From positions 1 to 41,425 of IMG/VR virus record IMGVR_UViG_3300045284_000074: a stretch of 41,425 nucleotides of DNA; one strand, 5' to 3'. Shown here in pieces: positions 21,136 through 30,138 of the stretch (position 1 is the first letter of the stretch; each line of letters begins with the position of its first letter). Source of the DNA: a virus. A program made the position numbers and the translations under genes. The notes below the pieces were generated by a model that made no database searches, was not told the origin of the DNA, and worked only from the letters and a program-made list of their open reading frames with translations.

Positions 21136-21309
21136 ATGATCGAAACGCCCGGCGATCCTGCGATTGATATCAATCGGCTCCTCTGGGTGCTCTGCCGTGG
21201 GCTGTATGCCCTCAACGCAGGCGAGGCGCTGGACCCGGCTGAGCGATTATTCCTGCGTGTTTGCGAGAAACGCTTGGCAACCCTCTTGCAGGGAACAGTC
21301 GATGATTGA
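21136..21309 (+). CDS. Hypothetical small helical protein
   Basis: 57 residues: MIETPGDPAIDINRLLWVLC, RGLYALNAGEALDPAERLFL. Helical throughout. Its stop overlaps the start of the gp4-like gene (ATGATTGA), indicating coupling. Not recognised. Confidence 0.5.
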   Translation: MIETPGDPAIDINRLLWVLCRGLYALNAGEALDPAERLFLRVCEKRLATLLQGTVDD

Positions 21310-22069
21310 CACCGTCGGGGATATGATCAATTTCGTTCTGCGGGCGAGCGGGATCAACGGCGTCGGCCAGACACCCATGGCCGAGGACAGCAACACCGGC
21401 CTGGACATGACGCGAATGCTCATGAGCCAGTGGCAGCAAAAACGCTGGCTGGTGTGGAACGAAACCGAGCTGACGCTGACGGCGACGGGCGCGGACTACT
21501 ACACCATCGGACCCGGCGCCGACTTCGACATCCCCGTGCGGCCAACCAAGATCCACGCCGCATGGTGCCGCCTGCTGCCGAACACCAGCGCCGCCAATGT
21601 CGATATCCCGCTCGCCATCATCCAGGCCAAAGAGGACTGGTCAACCATCACCATCAAGAACCTCAAGAGCCTGCCCAGCGCCGTGTTCCTCGATACCGCA
21701 TGGCCACAGGGACGGGTGCATTTCTGGCCGGTGCCGCCGGTCGCGCAGCAGATGCAGCTCACGCTCGTCCTCAAGGCATCGCTGCCGAATTACACCACGC
21801 TGGTGGACCCGCTCGGGCTGCCGCCGGAATATCAGGAGGCGCTGATGTGGTCGCTGTGCGTTCGCATGCAGATGGCCTACGGGCTGCCGTCGCGCCCTGA
21901 CCATGCCGCCGCCATGCGCCAAGCCGTGAACGTCGTCATGATGGCCAATACCCAGGTTGCCACGCTCGGCATGCCCGGCATCGGCAGCCGCAGCGGTGAC
22001 GTGTCGAGCTGGGCCGGGCGCGGGCTGGATCGGGCGTGGACCGTGGGCGGTTCCTGCGTGCTGACATGA
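21302..22069 (+). CDS. gp4-like head-to-tail adaptor / tail accessory factor
   Basis: 255 residues from ATG 21302 with AGGGA 8 bases before it. The first ~90 residues (TVGDMINFVLRASGINGVGQ, MTRMLMSQWQQKRWLVWNET) are the helical head-completion type start; then beta segments (DYYTIGPGADFDIPVRPTKI, WPQGRVHFWPVPP) and a late helix (PEYQEALMWSLCVRMQMAYG). P22 gp4 (166 residues) closes the portal and carries hydrolase activity; this is longer but sits at the same place. Long in-frame extension upstream is not used. Confidence 0.75.
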   Translation: MIDTVGDMINFVLRASGINGVGQTPMAEDSNTGLDMTRMLMSQWQQKRWLVWNETELTLTATGADYYTIGPGADFDIPVRPTKIHAAWCRLLPNTSAANVDIPLAIIQAKEDWSTITIKNLKSLPSAVFLDTAWPQGRVHFWPVPPVAQQMQLTLVLKASLPNYTTLVDPLGLPPEYQEALMWSLCVRMQMAYGLPSRPDHAAAMRQAVNVVMMANTQVATLGMPGIGSRSGDVSSWAGRGLDRAWTVGGSCVLT

Positions 22070-22284
22070 GCGACACCGATCAAGCCTACCCCTGGATACC
22101 CGGCGACCACCTAAACGCCGCAGCCCTCAATGCCGCCATCGCCGCCGCCACGACCGGCGCGCTGGGACCACCCGGCCCCGATGGGCTGTCGTTCCTGTCC
22201 GGCGCCGGGCCGCCCACCGTGGATGCCCCAGTCGGCACCACCTACCTTGACGTGAACAACGGCGACATCTGGGTGTTTGCCTGA
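22066..22284 (+). CDS. Short tail protein module, copy 1
   Basis: 72 residues, coupled by ATGA. AYPWIPGDHLNAAALNAAIA, then GPPGPDG and GPPTVDAPVGTTYLDVNNGD. Almost the same order of motifs opens the next protein (PYPWHDGDTLTADDLNSAIA, GPPGVPG, GPPTEDAPDGTTYFDLSNGD). This is therefore a tandem duplicate that consists only of the N-terminal module: helix, collagen-like turn and a small beta segment. It may cap or adapt the fibre complex, or be a leftover of duplication. Confidence 0.65.
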   Translation: MSDTDQAYPWIPGDHLNAAALNAAIAAATTGALGPPGPDGLSFLSGAGPPTVDAPVGTTYLDVNNGDIWVFA

Positions 22285-23114
22285 TGCCCTACCCCTGGCA
22301 CGATGGCGATACGCTGACGGCGGACGACCTCAACAGCGCCATTGCCAACGCCGCAAACGGCCCGGAAGGCCCCCCAGGCGTCCCCGGCGTCATGATCCAG
22401 ACCGGCTATGGACCCCCGACAGAAGACGCGCCGGACGGGACGACATACTTCGATCTGAGCAATGGCGACGTGTGGACATTTGGCCCGGCGCCGGTTGCTC
22501 CACCCGCATGGCTTCCGGCAGGCGCTATTGCCTACGCCGATTTCGTGGCCGGGCACTACTACGCAGGCGGCGCCGAGGTGACGCTTGCCGAAATCATCGC
22601 GGACCCGAGCAAGGTGACGGCCGCCGGTCTTACCTTCACTGAGGCAAGCAGCGGCATCGCTATGCTGGGCGCCTTCTCCGCCGCATTCCTGACCATCAAC
22701 TGGACCGTCGATTTTAGCTGGCAGACTGACGGCAGTAGCCCCGGAGGTCCCACGTTGTTCTCTGTGCATAACGCAAGCGGAACCGACCTGGTTCTTGCAA
22801 AGGTAGACCCAGGCGGAAGCCTCAATGTCGTCCAGGATTGGCTCGATGATTGGAACGAGGTGGGGCGCGAAGTGGACCCAGTTACTGACACTTTCGGATA
22901 TGCGAACCGGGTGGTCACGGCGCGGATCACCAGAACGAACGCCAAGCTGTCGGCGAAAGTCGAAGCCCTGCCTACGGTAAGCGATACCAGCTTCGCCTTC
23001 GGATTCACGCCAACCATCGCAGAGTTCGGTGACGCGCCGGGGCCGTTTTACAATCCGGGGCGGATCAGCATCAAGACTGTCGGCGTGTTTCCCCCCGTCG
23101 ATCTGGTCCTATGA
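22284..23114 (+). CDS. Tail fibre-like protein, copy 2 of the module plus a C-terminal domain
   Basis: 276 residues starting at TGATG overlap with copy 1. Residues ~1-68 repeat the module of the preceding gene. The remaining ~200 residues form a new beta-rich domain (YADFVAGHYYAGGAEVTLAE, TINWTVDFSWQTDGSSPGGP, RVVTARITRTNAKLSAKVEA), resembling concanavalin-like carbohydrate-binding folds. Probably host-surface binding. Function inferred from fold-like pattern and tail position. Confidence 0.65.
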   Translation: MPYPWHDGDTLTADDLNSAIANAANGPEGPPGVPGVMIQTGYGPPTEDAPDGTTYFDLSNGDVWTFGPAPVAPPAWLPAGAIAYADFVAGHYYAGGAEVTLAEIIADPSKVTAAGLTFTEASSGIAMLGAFSAAFLTINWTVDFSWQTDGSSPGGPTLFSVHNASGTDLVLAKVDPGGSLNVVQDWLDDWNEVGREVDPVTDTFGYANRVVTARITRTNAKLSAKVEALPTVSDTSFAFGFTPTIAEFGDAPGPFYNPGRISIKTVGVFPPVDLVL

Positions 23115-23123
23115 GGTCACGCC

Positions 23124-23930
23124 ATGGCATGGACTAAAACCGGCAACATCACCGGCCCGACAGGCCCCGCAGGACCGCCCGGCGCGGCTACCGGCGTGCA
23201 ATCGGTGGCGACTACGGGCGCCGGGATATCGGGAGGTCCAATCACCAACACCGGCACGCTTTCGGTGCGCTGGAATGCGGGAGCGGTCAACAGCATCGGC
23301 ACCGGGATCAGCATCGCAGGCGGCGTCATCACCAGCACTGCCACCGGCGGCGGGGCGCCTACAGGGGCCGCAGGCGGGGATTTGAGCGGCACCTACCCCA
23401 ACCCCACCCTGGCGGCGTCAGGGGCGTCTGCGGGCGTCTACGGCGACACCAGCCACGTCCCGGTCGTCACGGTCGATACCAAGGGCCGCATCACCAATGT
23501 CGGCCTGGCCACGCTCTCGGCGCCGTCGTCATTTGCCACCATCACCGGGACCGCGTCATACGCCCAGCTACCGACCGAAGTGCAGCAGGTTCCCGTGCCG
23601 TTCGTATTCAGCGGCAAGCCCGCCACCGGGGCGATGATCAACGTGCCCATGGTCATGGCCCTGACGATCCCGGCCTCGCTCAGTGGCGCTACGGTCTACG
23701 ACGCCACACAGGCGACATCATCAGCAGTGTTCACGCTCAACCGCATATCCGGGGGAACGACAGTCACAGCACTGGGCACTATCACCGTCACCAGCGCAAG
23801 CCATACCAGCGCGACACTGGCAGGCGCGGGCGGATCACTGGCGATCGGCGACGTGTTGCAGCTACTGGCACCCACCCAGGATGCAACGCTCAGCGATATC
23901 GGCATCACCATCCTGGCCGCGAGGGTTTAA
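23124..23930 (+). CDS. Tail fibre protein with collagen-like start
   Basis: 268 residues with GAGG before the [20 protein letters not shown] is a short collagen-like triplet run. It is followed by beta-repeat sequence common in phage fibres: [35 protein letters not shown]. The C-terminal ~100 residues ([40 protein letters not shown]) form a likely receptor-binding or trimer domain. Function as tail fibre is a family-level call. Confidence 0.8.
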   Translation: MAWTKTGNITGPTGPAGPPGAATGVQSVATTGAGISGGPITNTGTLSVRWNAGAVNSIGTGISIAGGVITSTATGGGAPTGAAGGDLSGTYPNPTLAASGASAGVYGDTSHVPVVTVDTKGRITNVGLATLSAPSSFATITGTASYAQLPTEVQQVPVPFVFSGKPATGAMINVPMVMALTIPASLSGATVYDATQATSSAVFTLNRISGGTTVTALGTITVTSASHTSATLAGAGGSLAIGDVLQLLAPTQDATLSDIGITILAARV

Positions 23931-23935
23931 ATAAG

Positions 23936-25519
23936 GTGGCGTGGTCATTCGGGGATGGGTTCGACCTGTACGCTTCGCTAGCCGATTGCCAGACCACCTT
24001 TTGGGATACATGCACCAGCCCTGCCAGTTGGACCCTCGTCGCCGGCCGGTTTGCTGGCAGCCAGGCCATAAACATGGCGAGCATCTCGGCAGCTATCCGC
24101 AAGAGTTCCGGGGTCAACGATGCAGTCCACCACTTTGTCTTCGCGTTTCGCCAGATCGCAGCAATAAGCGGATCGACCCTGGGCGCCAACATCCAGATGG
24201 TCGATGTCGCCACCGTGCAATGCTCCATCGTGTTCCGGTCAGATGGCGCGATCCTGCTGACCTCCGGCGCACCGACCGGCACAGTGCTGGCAACCTACAC
24301 AGGCGCGGTTCCGGTAGCCAATACATGGTATGCGTTTGAAATAGAGGTCGTGGTCAACAACACGACCGGCAGCTTCACCGTTCGCAAGAACGGCAACACC
24401 AGCAATGACTTCTTCCTCGGATCGTTGAACACGCGCGGGGGCACTGCGAACAACTACGTCAACTTCATCGGGATCGGGCAGCAGGTGTCAATCACCGCGC
24501 AGATCGACGACTTTTTCTGGCGTTCCGACGCCTCCAGCGTGGCGTGGCTCGGCGATATAAGGTGCTTTACGAGGATGCCCGCGAGCGATTCCAGCGTGCA
24601 GTTCTCGCGGACGCCGACAAGCAATACGCAGACTCCGGTGACAGCATCCACCACGGGGGCCGTCACCGCAGGCACCGCCCGATATACAGCCTTCACCGCC
24701 GCCTATGACGGCACCATCGGCACCGCGACGGTTTCACTCGGCACCGGCTATACCGGCAACCTGAAGGCCACCATATTCGCCTCGTCCGGCAGCGCGCCAA
24801 CCACAGTGCTCGGCTCGGCAACCGTCGTCACGAACCCGGCCACCGGCTCCAACACGATTACCTTCGGCTCGCCGGTCGCCGTGACCAGGGGAACGGCGTA
24901 TTATATCGGCTTCGACAGCGATACCTCCTCAGGCACCTGGTCCGTCGCCAGCGGCACCACGGGTTTCAGCAGTGCAACCGCCTATGCGAGCTTCCCGGCC
25001 GCATCGCCATCCACTAGCGCCGCCGCCGCGATCGTTTGCACGCTGACGGTCACGACAACCACGAATTACCAGATGGTCAATGAAGCCCAGCAGGACAGTG
25101 CCACCAGCTACGTCTTCGACGGCACGCTTAACGACGCCGACTTTTATGCCATCGGCAGCATTGCAGCACCGCCGCTATCCACGATCGCGACCACCACACG
25201 CGCCTATATGCAAAAGTCAGATGCCGGCACCCGCACAGCCGCAGTGCAACTCAAGAGCGGAGGCACGACCGTCGCTTCGTCCTCTCCGACGTTAAGCAAC
25301 GTCGGCTGGGTGTGGGCATGGCGCATGGATCTGGTCAACCCCAACACCGGAGCGGCATGGACGGCGGCGGCAGTGAATGCAGCGACGATCGGTCCTGTCG
25401 CGCTCTCTACAACATCGGCAACGACTGCGCGTGCCACTCAGGTGGCGCTGGAGCACTGGGCCACCGTTGCGGCGGCGCTGCCATCCACCCAGAACATTTC
25501 CGCCATGGTGCTGGCATGA
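23936..25519 (+). CDS. Large tail/receptor-binding protein, LamG-like and beta-rich
   Basis: 527 residues from GTG 23936. The first ~200 residues (WSFGDGFDLYASLADCQTTF, GSFTVRKNGNTSNDFFLGSL, AQIDDFFWRSD) match a concanavalin/LamG-like lectin fold, often carbohydrate-binding. Residues ~240-380 hold a second beta domain rich in Thr/Gly (GTATVSLGTGYTGNLKATIF, GTAYYIGFDSDTSSGTWSVA). The C-terminus has a further beta domain (NYQMVNEAQQDSATSYVFDG, RAYMQKSDAGTRTAAVQLKS). Virion surface protein by position and composition. Confidence 0.7.
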   Translation: MAWSFGDGFDLYASLADCQTTFWDTCTSPASWTLVAGRFAGSQAINMASISAAIRKSSGVNDAVHHFVFAFRQIAAISGSTLGANIQMVDVATVQCSIVFRSDGAILLTSGAPTGTVLATYTGAVPVANTWYAFEIEVVVNNTTGSFTVRKNGNTSNDFFLGSLNTRGGTANNYVNFIGIGQQVSITAQIDDFFWRSDASSVAWLGDIRCFTRMPASDSSVQFSRTPTSNTQTPVTASTTGAVTAGTARYTAFTAAYDGTIGTATVSLGTGYTGNLKATIFASSGSAPTTVLGSATVVTNPATGSNTITFGSPVAVTRGTAYYIGFDSDTSSGTWSVASGTTGFSSATAYASFPAASPSTSAAAAIVCTLTVTTTTNYQMVNEAQQDSATSYVFDGTLNDADFYAIGSIAAPPLSTIATTTRAYMQKSDAGTRTAAVQLKSGGTTVASSSPTLSNVGWVWAWRMDLVNPNTGAAWTAAAVNAATIGPVALSTTSATTARATQVALEHWATVAAALPSTQNISAMVLA

Positions 25520-28500
25520 GGCTCGCGTTACTCGGGGGGGCGTATCAGGCGCATTCGGTGATTGCTTCGTGCCAAAGGAGCATGAATTTATATTCCGAAC
25601 CCGTTCCGGAAAACCTGGGCGAGCCCGCAAAAGCCACCGACTACCCCACGCCAGGCTTGCGGCTGCTGGGCACGGTCGGCACCGGCCCGATCCGGGGCAT
25701 ACGCCAGGGCACGAATGGCAACGTCTACGTGGTCAGCGGCAGCGAGGTCTACAGCGTCAACACCACCAGTTGGGTCGGCACGTCGCTGGGCAGCATCACC
25801 GCGGGCCTCACGACGCCCGTGTCGCTGTGCGACAACACCCTCGACATGGTCGTGGTCGATGGGACCGCGAACGGCTGGGTCATCAACCTGGCAGCCAACA
25901 CCATGGCGCCGATCGCGGACCCCGGCGGGCTGTTCGAGGGCGCGGACAAGGTCGATTACCTCGATGAAGTTCTGATCTTCAACAAGCCCAACACGCCCCG
26001 TTTTTACTGGTCATTGCCCGTGTCGGTGACATTCGACCCGGACGCAAAAGATTGGATCAACAAGGATTCATACACCGACCTGATCATGACCTTGATTGTC
26101 GCAAAACGCGAGATCTGGGTGATCGGGCAAATGACCACGCAAATCTACTATGACAAAGGGGCAGCCGACATTACCGACTTGCGGTTTGATCAAGTCCAGT
26201 CGGTATTCATCGATCACGGCACATGCGCGAAGTATTCAGTGGCGGGCTATGATAACGGGGTGTTCTGGCTCACGCGGGATCGGCAGGGCCAGGGCTTCGT
26301 GGTCATGGGCGCCGGTTATCAAACCAAGCGGGTGTCCACCTATGCCATCGAGGCCGAGCTGGCGGGATATGCGCGGCTCGATGACGCCATCGGCTACTGC
26401 TACCAGCTCGCCGGCCACACCTTCTATGTCATTACGTTTCCGCATGCGGACCATACCTGGGTCTACGACACCACGACCGGGCTGTGGCACGAATGGCTGT
26501 GGATCGACAGCAATGGCGAGGAGCACAGGCACCGCAGCAACTGCTATTGGCCGGTAGATGGCAGCATTCCCGTAGTCGGCGACTGGCAGAACGGCAATCT
26601 GTATGCCTTGGACAACCGGGTGTTCACCGATGCGGGCCAACCCATCAAGCGGGTGCGGTCGTTCCCGCACATACTCAATGACGGCAAACGTGTCTTCTAC
26701 CGGCAATTCCTGGCCGACATAGATGCCGGAACGTCCACCGCCGTAGCGCCCGCCACGTTTGCGTTCTTGAGCGCGTCGTTCACTGCTGCTGACGGCACCA
26801 CGCTCGACACCTACACCTCGGAGGTCGGCGGCGGCTGGACGGCGGTTGGCGCCGATACCAACGCCGTGATCGTGGATGCCAGAGTGATCGGAACCGGCGG
26901 CGATGCACTCTATGCGGCGGCTGTGGAGCCCCCGAGGTCCGACTATTCGGTACGGTTCAACGTCGTGCCATCAGCCTATGATTCGGTGGTCACCGGAACG
27001 AATATGTATGTCATCGGACGGGCGTCTGCGGCGAGCGGCTACCGCGTCAAGGTATCGGCGGATGGCACGCAATACACCATGGCGCTCGCCGTGGCGGGCG
27101 GGGCTACCTCGGTCAGCGTGCCTATGGGAACCATCACGTCCGGCATATACACGGCGTGGCTGGTCATGCGAGGCACCACGATCGCCGCACAGGTCCAACG
27201 CTCGCAGGACGGGCTGTGGCTGCGCGGGGACAGCACCTGGCAGGCCAGCAGCGGCACCACGGCGGCCCAGTTCACCGATGCGACCTACGCCGCGCCAGGT
27301 CTGGTGGCGATCGGGGGCACATGGCCGGTGCCGGTTCCGGTAACGCCCGCCGCGCTGGCCGCCACGCATATGACCCCGTTGACTCCCGACCCGAATTTTC
27401 CGTCAGGATACAATGACGCCGGTTTCTACCAGGCGTTCGATTTTACCCGGAACTGGTGGTATTCGCCGATTGCCGACAGTACCAACGGGGGCATCGCGAT
27501 CACCGATCTGTCCACGATGCACGTATTGCTGACGGCGACACTGGATCAGATGTTTTCCGGCACCGCCTTCGGCCCGACGCCTGGTGTGCCCTATTCGCAG
27601 GAAATCCGTGACATCGCCGCTGGCCTCGGCGGCGATCTCTATCTCGTCCACGGGCCGGATACTTCCAACGAACACCTGATCCGGGTTGATCCGGCAACCA
27701 TGAAGGTCACAGGCGATCTTTACGGCGTGCCCGGAATCTATGGCGTGGTCAACCGGACGACCTCTCACACGATCGTCGCCTTTTCCGGCCTTACCACAGG
27801 CGGGAAGCCGCTGATTTACGACGGCACCGGCATGAGCTTCGTTGGCTACGGTCCGACGCCGGGCCTGGGTGACTTCAACAGCAGGTTCGTGATCGCCGGA
27901 GCCAGGCCGATCGGTGGCAGTTGCGATTTCCTGTTCCTCTGCTCAGACCAGCTCACCAACAGCGGCAACCTGGAAATCTGGCGCATCACTGTATCGGACA
28001 GCCTCACGATCACCTCGACGCTGACCGGAACGCCCAACGTGGCGTCGATCATCCCCATCACGACCGGATTGTTCATCGCGCAGGCGGATTACGACACCGC
28101 GCATGACTGCATCATATTGCAGCTCACCAACAGCACCAGCCCGTCATCACCGCCGATCTGGGTTCTGTCGGTCGAGATCAACGGCACCATCAACTGGTCG
28201 TCGGGGTCGTTCGGCACCAATGCAAGCCACTACAGCAAGGGCCAATCGCTGCTTTCCGGCACCACGCTGATGATTGGCGGCGGCGCGGGCCTCGTGCAGC
28301 TTGACACCGCGACCGGCGATGTCACCTTCACCGGCAGCGTGTCCGGTGCGGGCGGCTCGTTCTTCCGCGTCTATGACGCCTCGCGATTGTCGTATTGGAC
28401 CTATAATCTTGGGGCTTTCGGGTTCACCCGGATTGACTACATCGCCCCCACGATTCCGCCGACGCTGGGCATGGACGATGTGGTGGCAACCACCGAGGCG

Positions 28501-28725
28501 GCGTTGAGCAGCAACCTAATCAGCCTGCGGTACAGCGACGATCGGGGACATTCTTACGGTAACCCAATATCGCAGAGCATGGGTGAGGTGGGAGAATATC
28601 GCACATCGCTCCAGTGGCAGCGGCTGGGCATGTGTCGGGACCGAGTATGGGAGCTTTCATGGTCCGTCCCGTGTAGCGCCGCGCTGCAAGGCTGTTGGGT
28701 CGATGTCACGCCCGCGCAAAGCTAG
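25516..28725 (+). CDS. gp10-like packaged-DNA stabilisation protein with a large internal insertion
   Basis: 1069 residues (P22 gp10 is 472). Coupled to the previous gene by ATGA. Residues ~1-410 match the gp10 family: SMNLYSEPVPENLG, YPTPGLRLLGTVGTGPIRG, YLDEVLIFNKPNTPRFYWS, WVIGQMTTQIYYDKGAAD, RKOVS-like bends and FPHILNDGKRVFYRQFLADI. The typical gp10 C-terminus reappears at ~1000-1069 (NLISLRYSDDRGHSYGNPIS, EYRTSLQWQRLGMCRDRVWE). Between lies a foreign ~590-residue block: a lectin-like part, then a repeat-rich, possibly propeller-like part. gp10 plugs the tail hub after packaging; here it also probably displays a binding domain. Residue limits of the block are estimates. Confidence 0.85.
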   Translation: MRLALLGGAYQAHSVIASCQRSMNLYSEPVPENLGEPAKATDYPTPGLRLLGTVGTGPIRGIRQGTNGNVYVVSGSEVYSVNTTSWVGTSLGSITAGLTTPVSLCDNTLDMVVVDGTANGWVINLAANTMAPIADPGGLFEGADKVDYLDEVLIFNKPNTPRFYWSLPVSVTFDPDAKDWINKDSYTDLIMTLIVAKREIWVIGQMTTQIYYDKGAADITDLRFDQVQSVFIDHGTCAKYSVAGYDNGVFWLTRDRQGQGFVVMGAGYQTKRVSTYAIEAELAGYARLDDAIGYCYQLAGHTFYVITFPHADHTWVYDTTTGLWHEWLWIDSNGEEHRHRSNCYWPVDGSIPVVGDWQNGNLYALDNRVFTDAGQPIKRVRSFPHILNDGKRVFYRQFLADIDAGTSTAVAPATFAFLSASFTAADGTTLDTYTSEVGGGWTAVGADTNAVIVDARVIGTGGDALYAAAVEPPRSDYSVRFNVVPSAYDSVVTGTNMYVIGRASAASGYRVKVSADGTQYTMALAVAGGATSVSVPMGTITSGIYTAWLVMRGTTIAAQVQRSQDGLWLRGDSTWQASSGTTAAQFTDATYAAPGLVAIGGTWPVPVPVTPAALAATHMTPLTPDPNFPSGYNDAGFYQAFDFTRNWWYSPIADSTNGGIAITDLSTMHVLLTATLDQMFSGTAFGPTPGVPYSQEIRDIAAGLGGDLYLVHGPDTSNEHLIRVDPATMKVTGDLYGVPGIYGVVNRTTSHTIVAFSGLTTGGKPLIYDGTGMSFVGYGPTPGLGDFNSRFVIAGARPIGGSCDFLFLCSDQLTNSGNLEIWRITVSDSLTITSTLTGTPNVASIIPITTGLFIAQADYDTAHDCIILQLTNSTSPSSPPIWVLSVEINGTINWSSGSFGTNASHYSKGQSLLSGTTLMIGGGAGLVQLDTATGDVTFTGSVSGAGGSFFRVYDASRLSYWTYNLGAFGFTRIDYIAPTIPPTLGMDDVVATTEAALSSNLISLRYSDDRGHSYGNPISQSMGEVGEYRTSLQWQRLGMCRDRVWELSWSVPCSAALQGCWVDVTPAQS

Positions 28726-28734
28726 GAACGCATC

Positions 28735-29532
28735 ATGAGCATCGACCCGGTCGTCCTGCCGATCCTGCAATATTCCGACGCGGATGGCGTGCCGTATGCG
28801 GGCGGTTCCATAGCCACATTCGTTCCGGCTACGTCCACCCCCAAGCAAACCTGGTTGGACCCGGCACAAACCGCGCTGAACACCAACCCGGTCATCCTGG
28901 ATAGTGCGGGCCGGGCGACCATGTACGGCGACGGCGAGTATAGGCTGGTACTGAGAGACGCTGTCGGAAACCTGGTGTGGGACGTGCAGGCCACGACGAT
29001 CGTGTCGGCAGCCATGGCCCCGGTCGTCACCGCAGCCACCATCCCTGACGCGCTGGCGCTGCTGGGCGTGTCCGATCTGATCGCGGCCGAAGCGACCGCA
29101 CGATCGAACGCCGACAGCACCGAACAAAGCGCGCGCATCGCCGCCATGAACGTGGAACAAACGGCACGCGAGGATGGCGATACCGATTTATACAACGGGA
29201 TCGTTGCCGAACAGGACCGGGCGCTGGCGGCTGAGGCGGCACTGGCGGGCGGGGCGCTCAGCGGCGGGGCAGGCTATGCCCATGTCGCCGGGGCTAACCT
29301 CATCCAGTGGGGCAGTGCTACCGCTACCGGCGGCACCGGGGTCGCCACGGTCAACTACCCGGTCGCCTTCGCGGCTGTGCAATCGGTCCAGGCCACGCTT
29401 GTCGCCAACACGCTCAACCTGACGATCCGAATATCCGCAGTCAACACCACGGGATTCACGGTATTCATCGAGGACACCAGCAACACCGGCGGCAAGGATT
29501 CGCTGTTCTTCTGGTCGGCCTTCGGCGCGTAG
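28735..29532 (+). CDS. Tail fibre protein with adaptor N-terminus
   Basis: 265 residues, AGGAA before the ATG. The opening PVVLPILQYSDADGVPYAGG, SIATFVPATSTPKQTWLDPA, NPVILDSAGRATMYGDGEYR and RLVLRDAVGNLVW is the common virion-attachment domain of phage tail fibres. A coiled-coil stalk follows (SNADSTEQSARIAAMNVEQT). The C-terminal domain (HVAGANLIQWGSATATGGTG, NTTGFTVFIEDTSNTGG) is a receptor-binding tip of a type common in fibres. Complete. Confidence 0.8.
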   Translation: MSIDPVVLPILQYSDADGVPYAGGSIATFVPATSTPKQTWLDPAQTALNTNPVILDSAGRATMYGDGEYRLVLRDAVGNLVWDVQATTIVSAAMAPVVTAATIPDALALLGVSDLIAAEATARSNADSTEQSARIAAMNVEQTAREDGDTDLYNGIVAEQDRALAAEAALAGGALSGGAGYAHVAGANLIQWGSATATGGTGVATVNYPVAFAAVQSVQATLVANTLNLTIRISAVNTTGFTVFIEDTSNTGGKDSLFFWSAFGA

Positions 29533-29536
29533 TTCC

Positions 29537-30055
29537 ATGTCCACCAGCACCGCATCGCCCATCCGCGCGGCATTTCCGTCCGGACCGATCGCCGACGAGA
29601 ACGGCAACGTCACCGCCGTCTGGCGCGGGTATTTCCAGAGCCTGTATGTGCGGACAGGATCGGCGCCGGGGGCATCCACGCCGAACCTGGGGGTGGCGCT
29701 CGCCGCCGAGAGTGTTGCCCGCAGCAGCACCGACACGGGGCTGTCCAACGCCATCGCGGCCGAACGCACTGCCAGGGAAAATGCGGACCTGTCCGAAGCG
29801 AGCACCAGGGCGGCGGCTGATAACACCAAGATGCCGTATGCCGGCGGGACGTTCACCGGGGCGATCTACGGCCCCAGCGCGCGGTTTGATCTGTTCCAGA
29901 GCGGCACCATGGGCGGGCCGACATGGACGAGCGGCTACGGCGCCCCGGCCAGCACGCAGCCGCTGGGGTCGCTGTATAGCCGCAGGGATGGAACGGTGGG
30001 CGCTACGCTGTACGTGAGCCGGGGGGGCAGTTGGTTGGCCGTGGTGGGCGTATGA
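29537..30055 (+). CDS. Small tail fibre or fibre-tip protein
   Basis: 172 residues. A beta start (IADENGNVTAVWRGYFQSLY) is followed by a coiled-coil stalk nearly the same in style as the previous protein (RSSTDTGLSNAIAAERTARE) and then YAGGTFTGAIYGPSARFDLF, the pattern of phage fibre segments before a tip, ending SRRDGTVGATLYVSRGGSWL. Likely works with the 28735 protein. Stop overlaps the next start. Confidence 0.7.
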   Translation: MSTSTASPIRAAFPSGPIADENGNVTAVWRGYFQSLYVRTGSAPGASTPNLGVALAAESVARSSTDTGLSNAIAAERTARENADLSEASTRAAADNTKMPYAGGTFTGAIYGPSARFDLFQSGTMGGPTWTSGYGAPASTQPLGSLYSRRDGTVGATLYVSRGGSWLAVVGV

Positions 30056-30138
30056 TGCTCTCTAACCGCGCGCTCTATTACATCATCGTGGCGCTGTCCC
30101 TCGCCGTGGTGTGGACCGCTGGGTTGCGGATGCTGTGA
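30052..30138 (+). CDS. 28-residue single-pass membrane peptide
   Basis: MMLSNRALYYIIVALSLAVV, then WTAGLRML. Coupled by ATGA to the previous gene and by an overlapping GTG to the next. Size and topology resemble phage micropeptides such as pinholins, but function is unknown. Confidence 0.4.
   Translation: MMLSNRALYYIIVALSLAVVWTAGLRML

Noticed and set aside
22170-22380. Collagen-like GPPG turns as evidence for a long collagen fibre
   Set aside because: Only a few triplets are present in each protein, too few for a collagen stalk; they are short turns or linkers.
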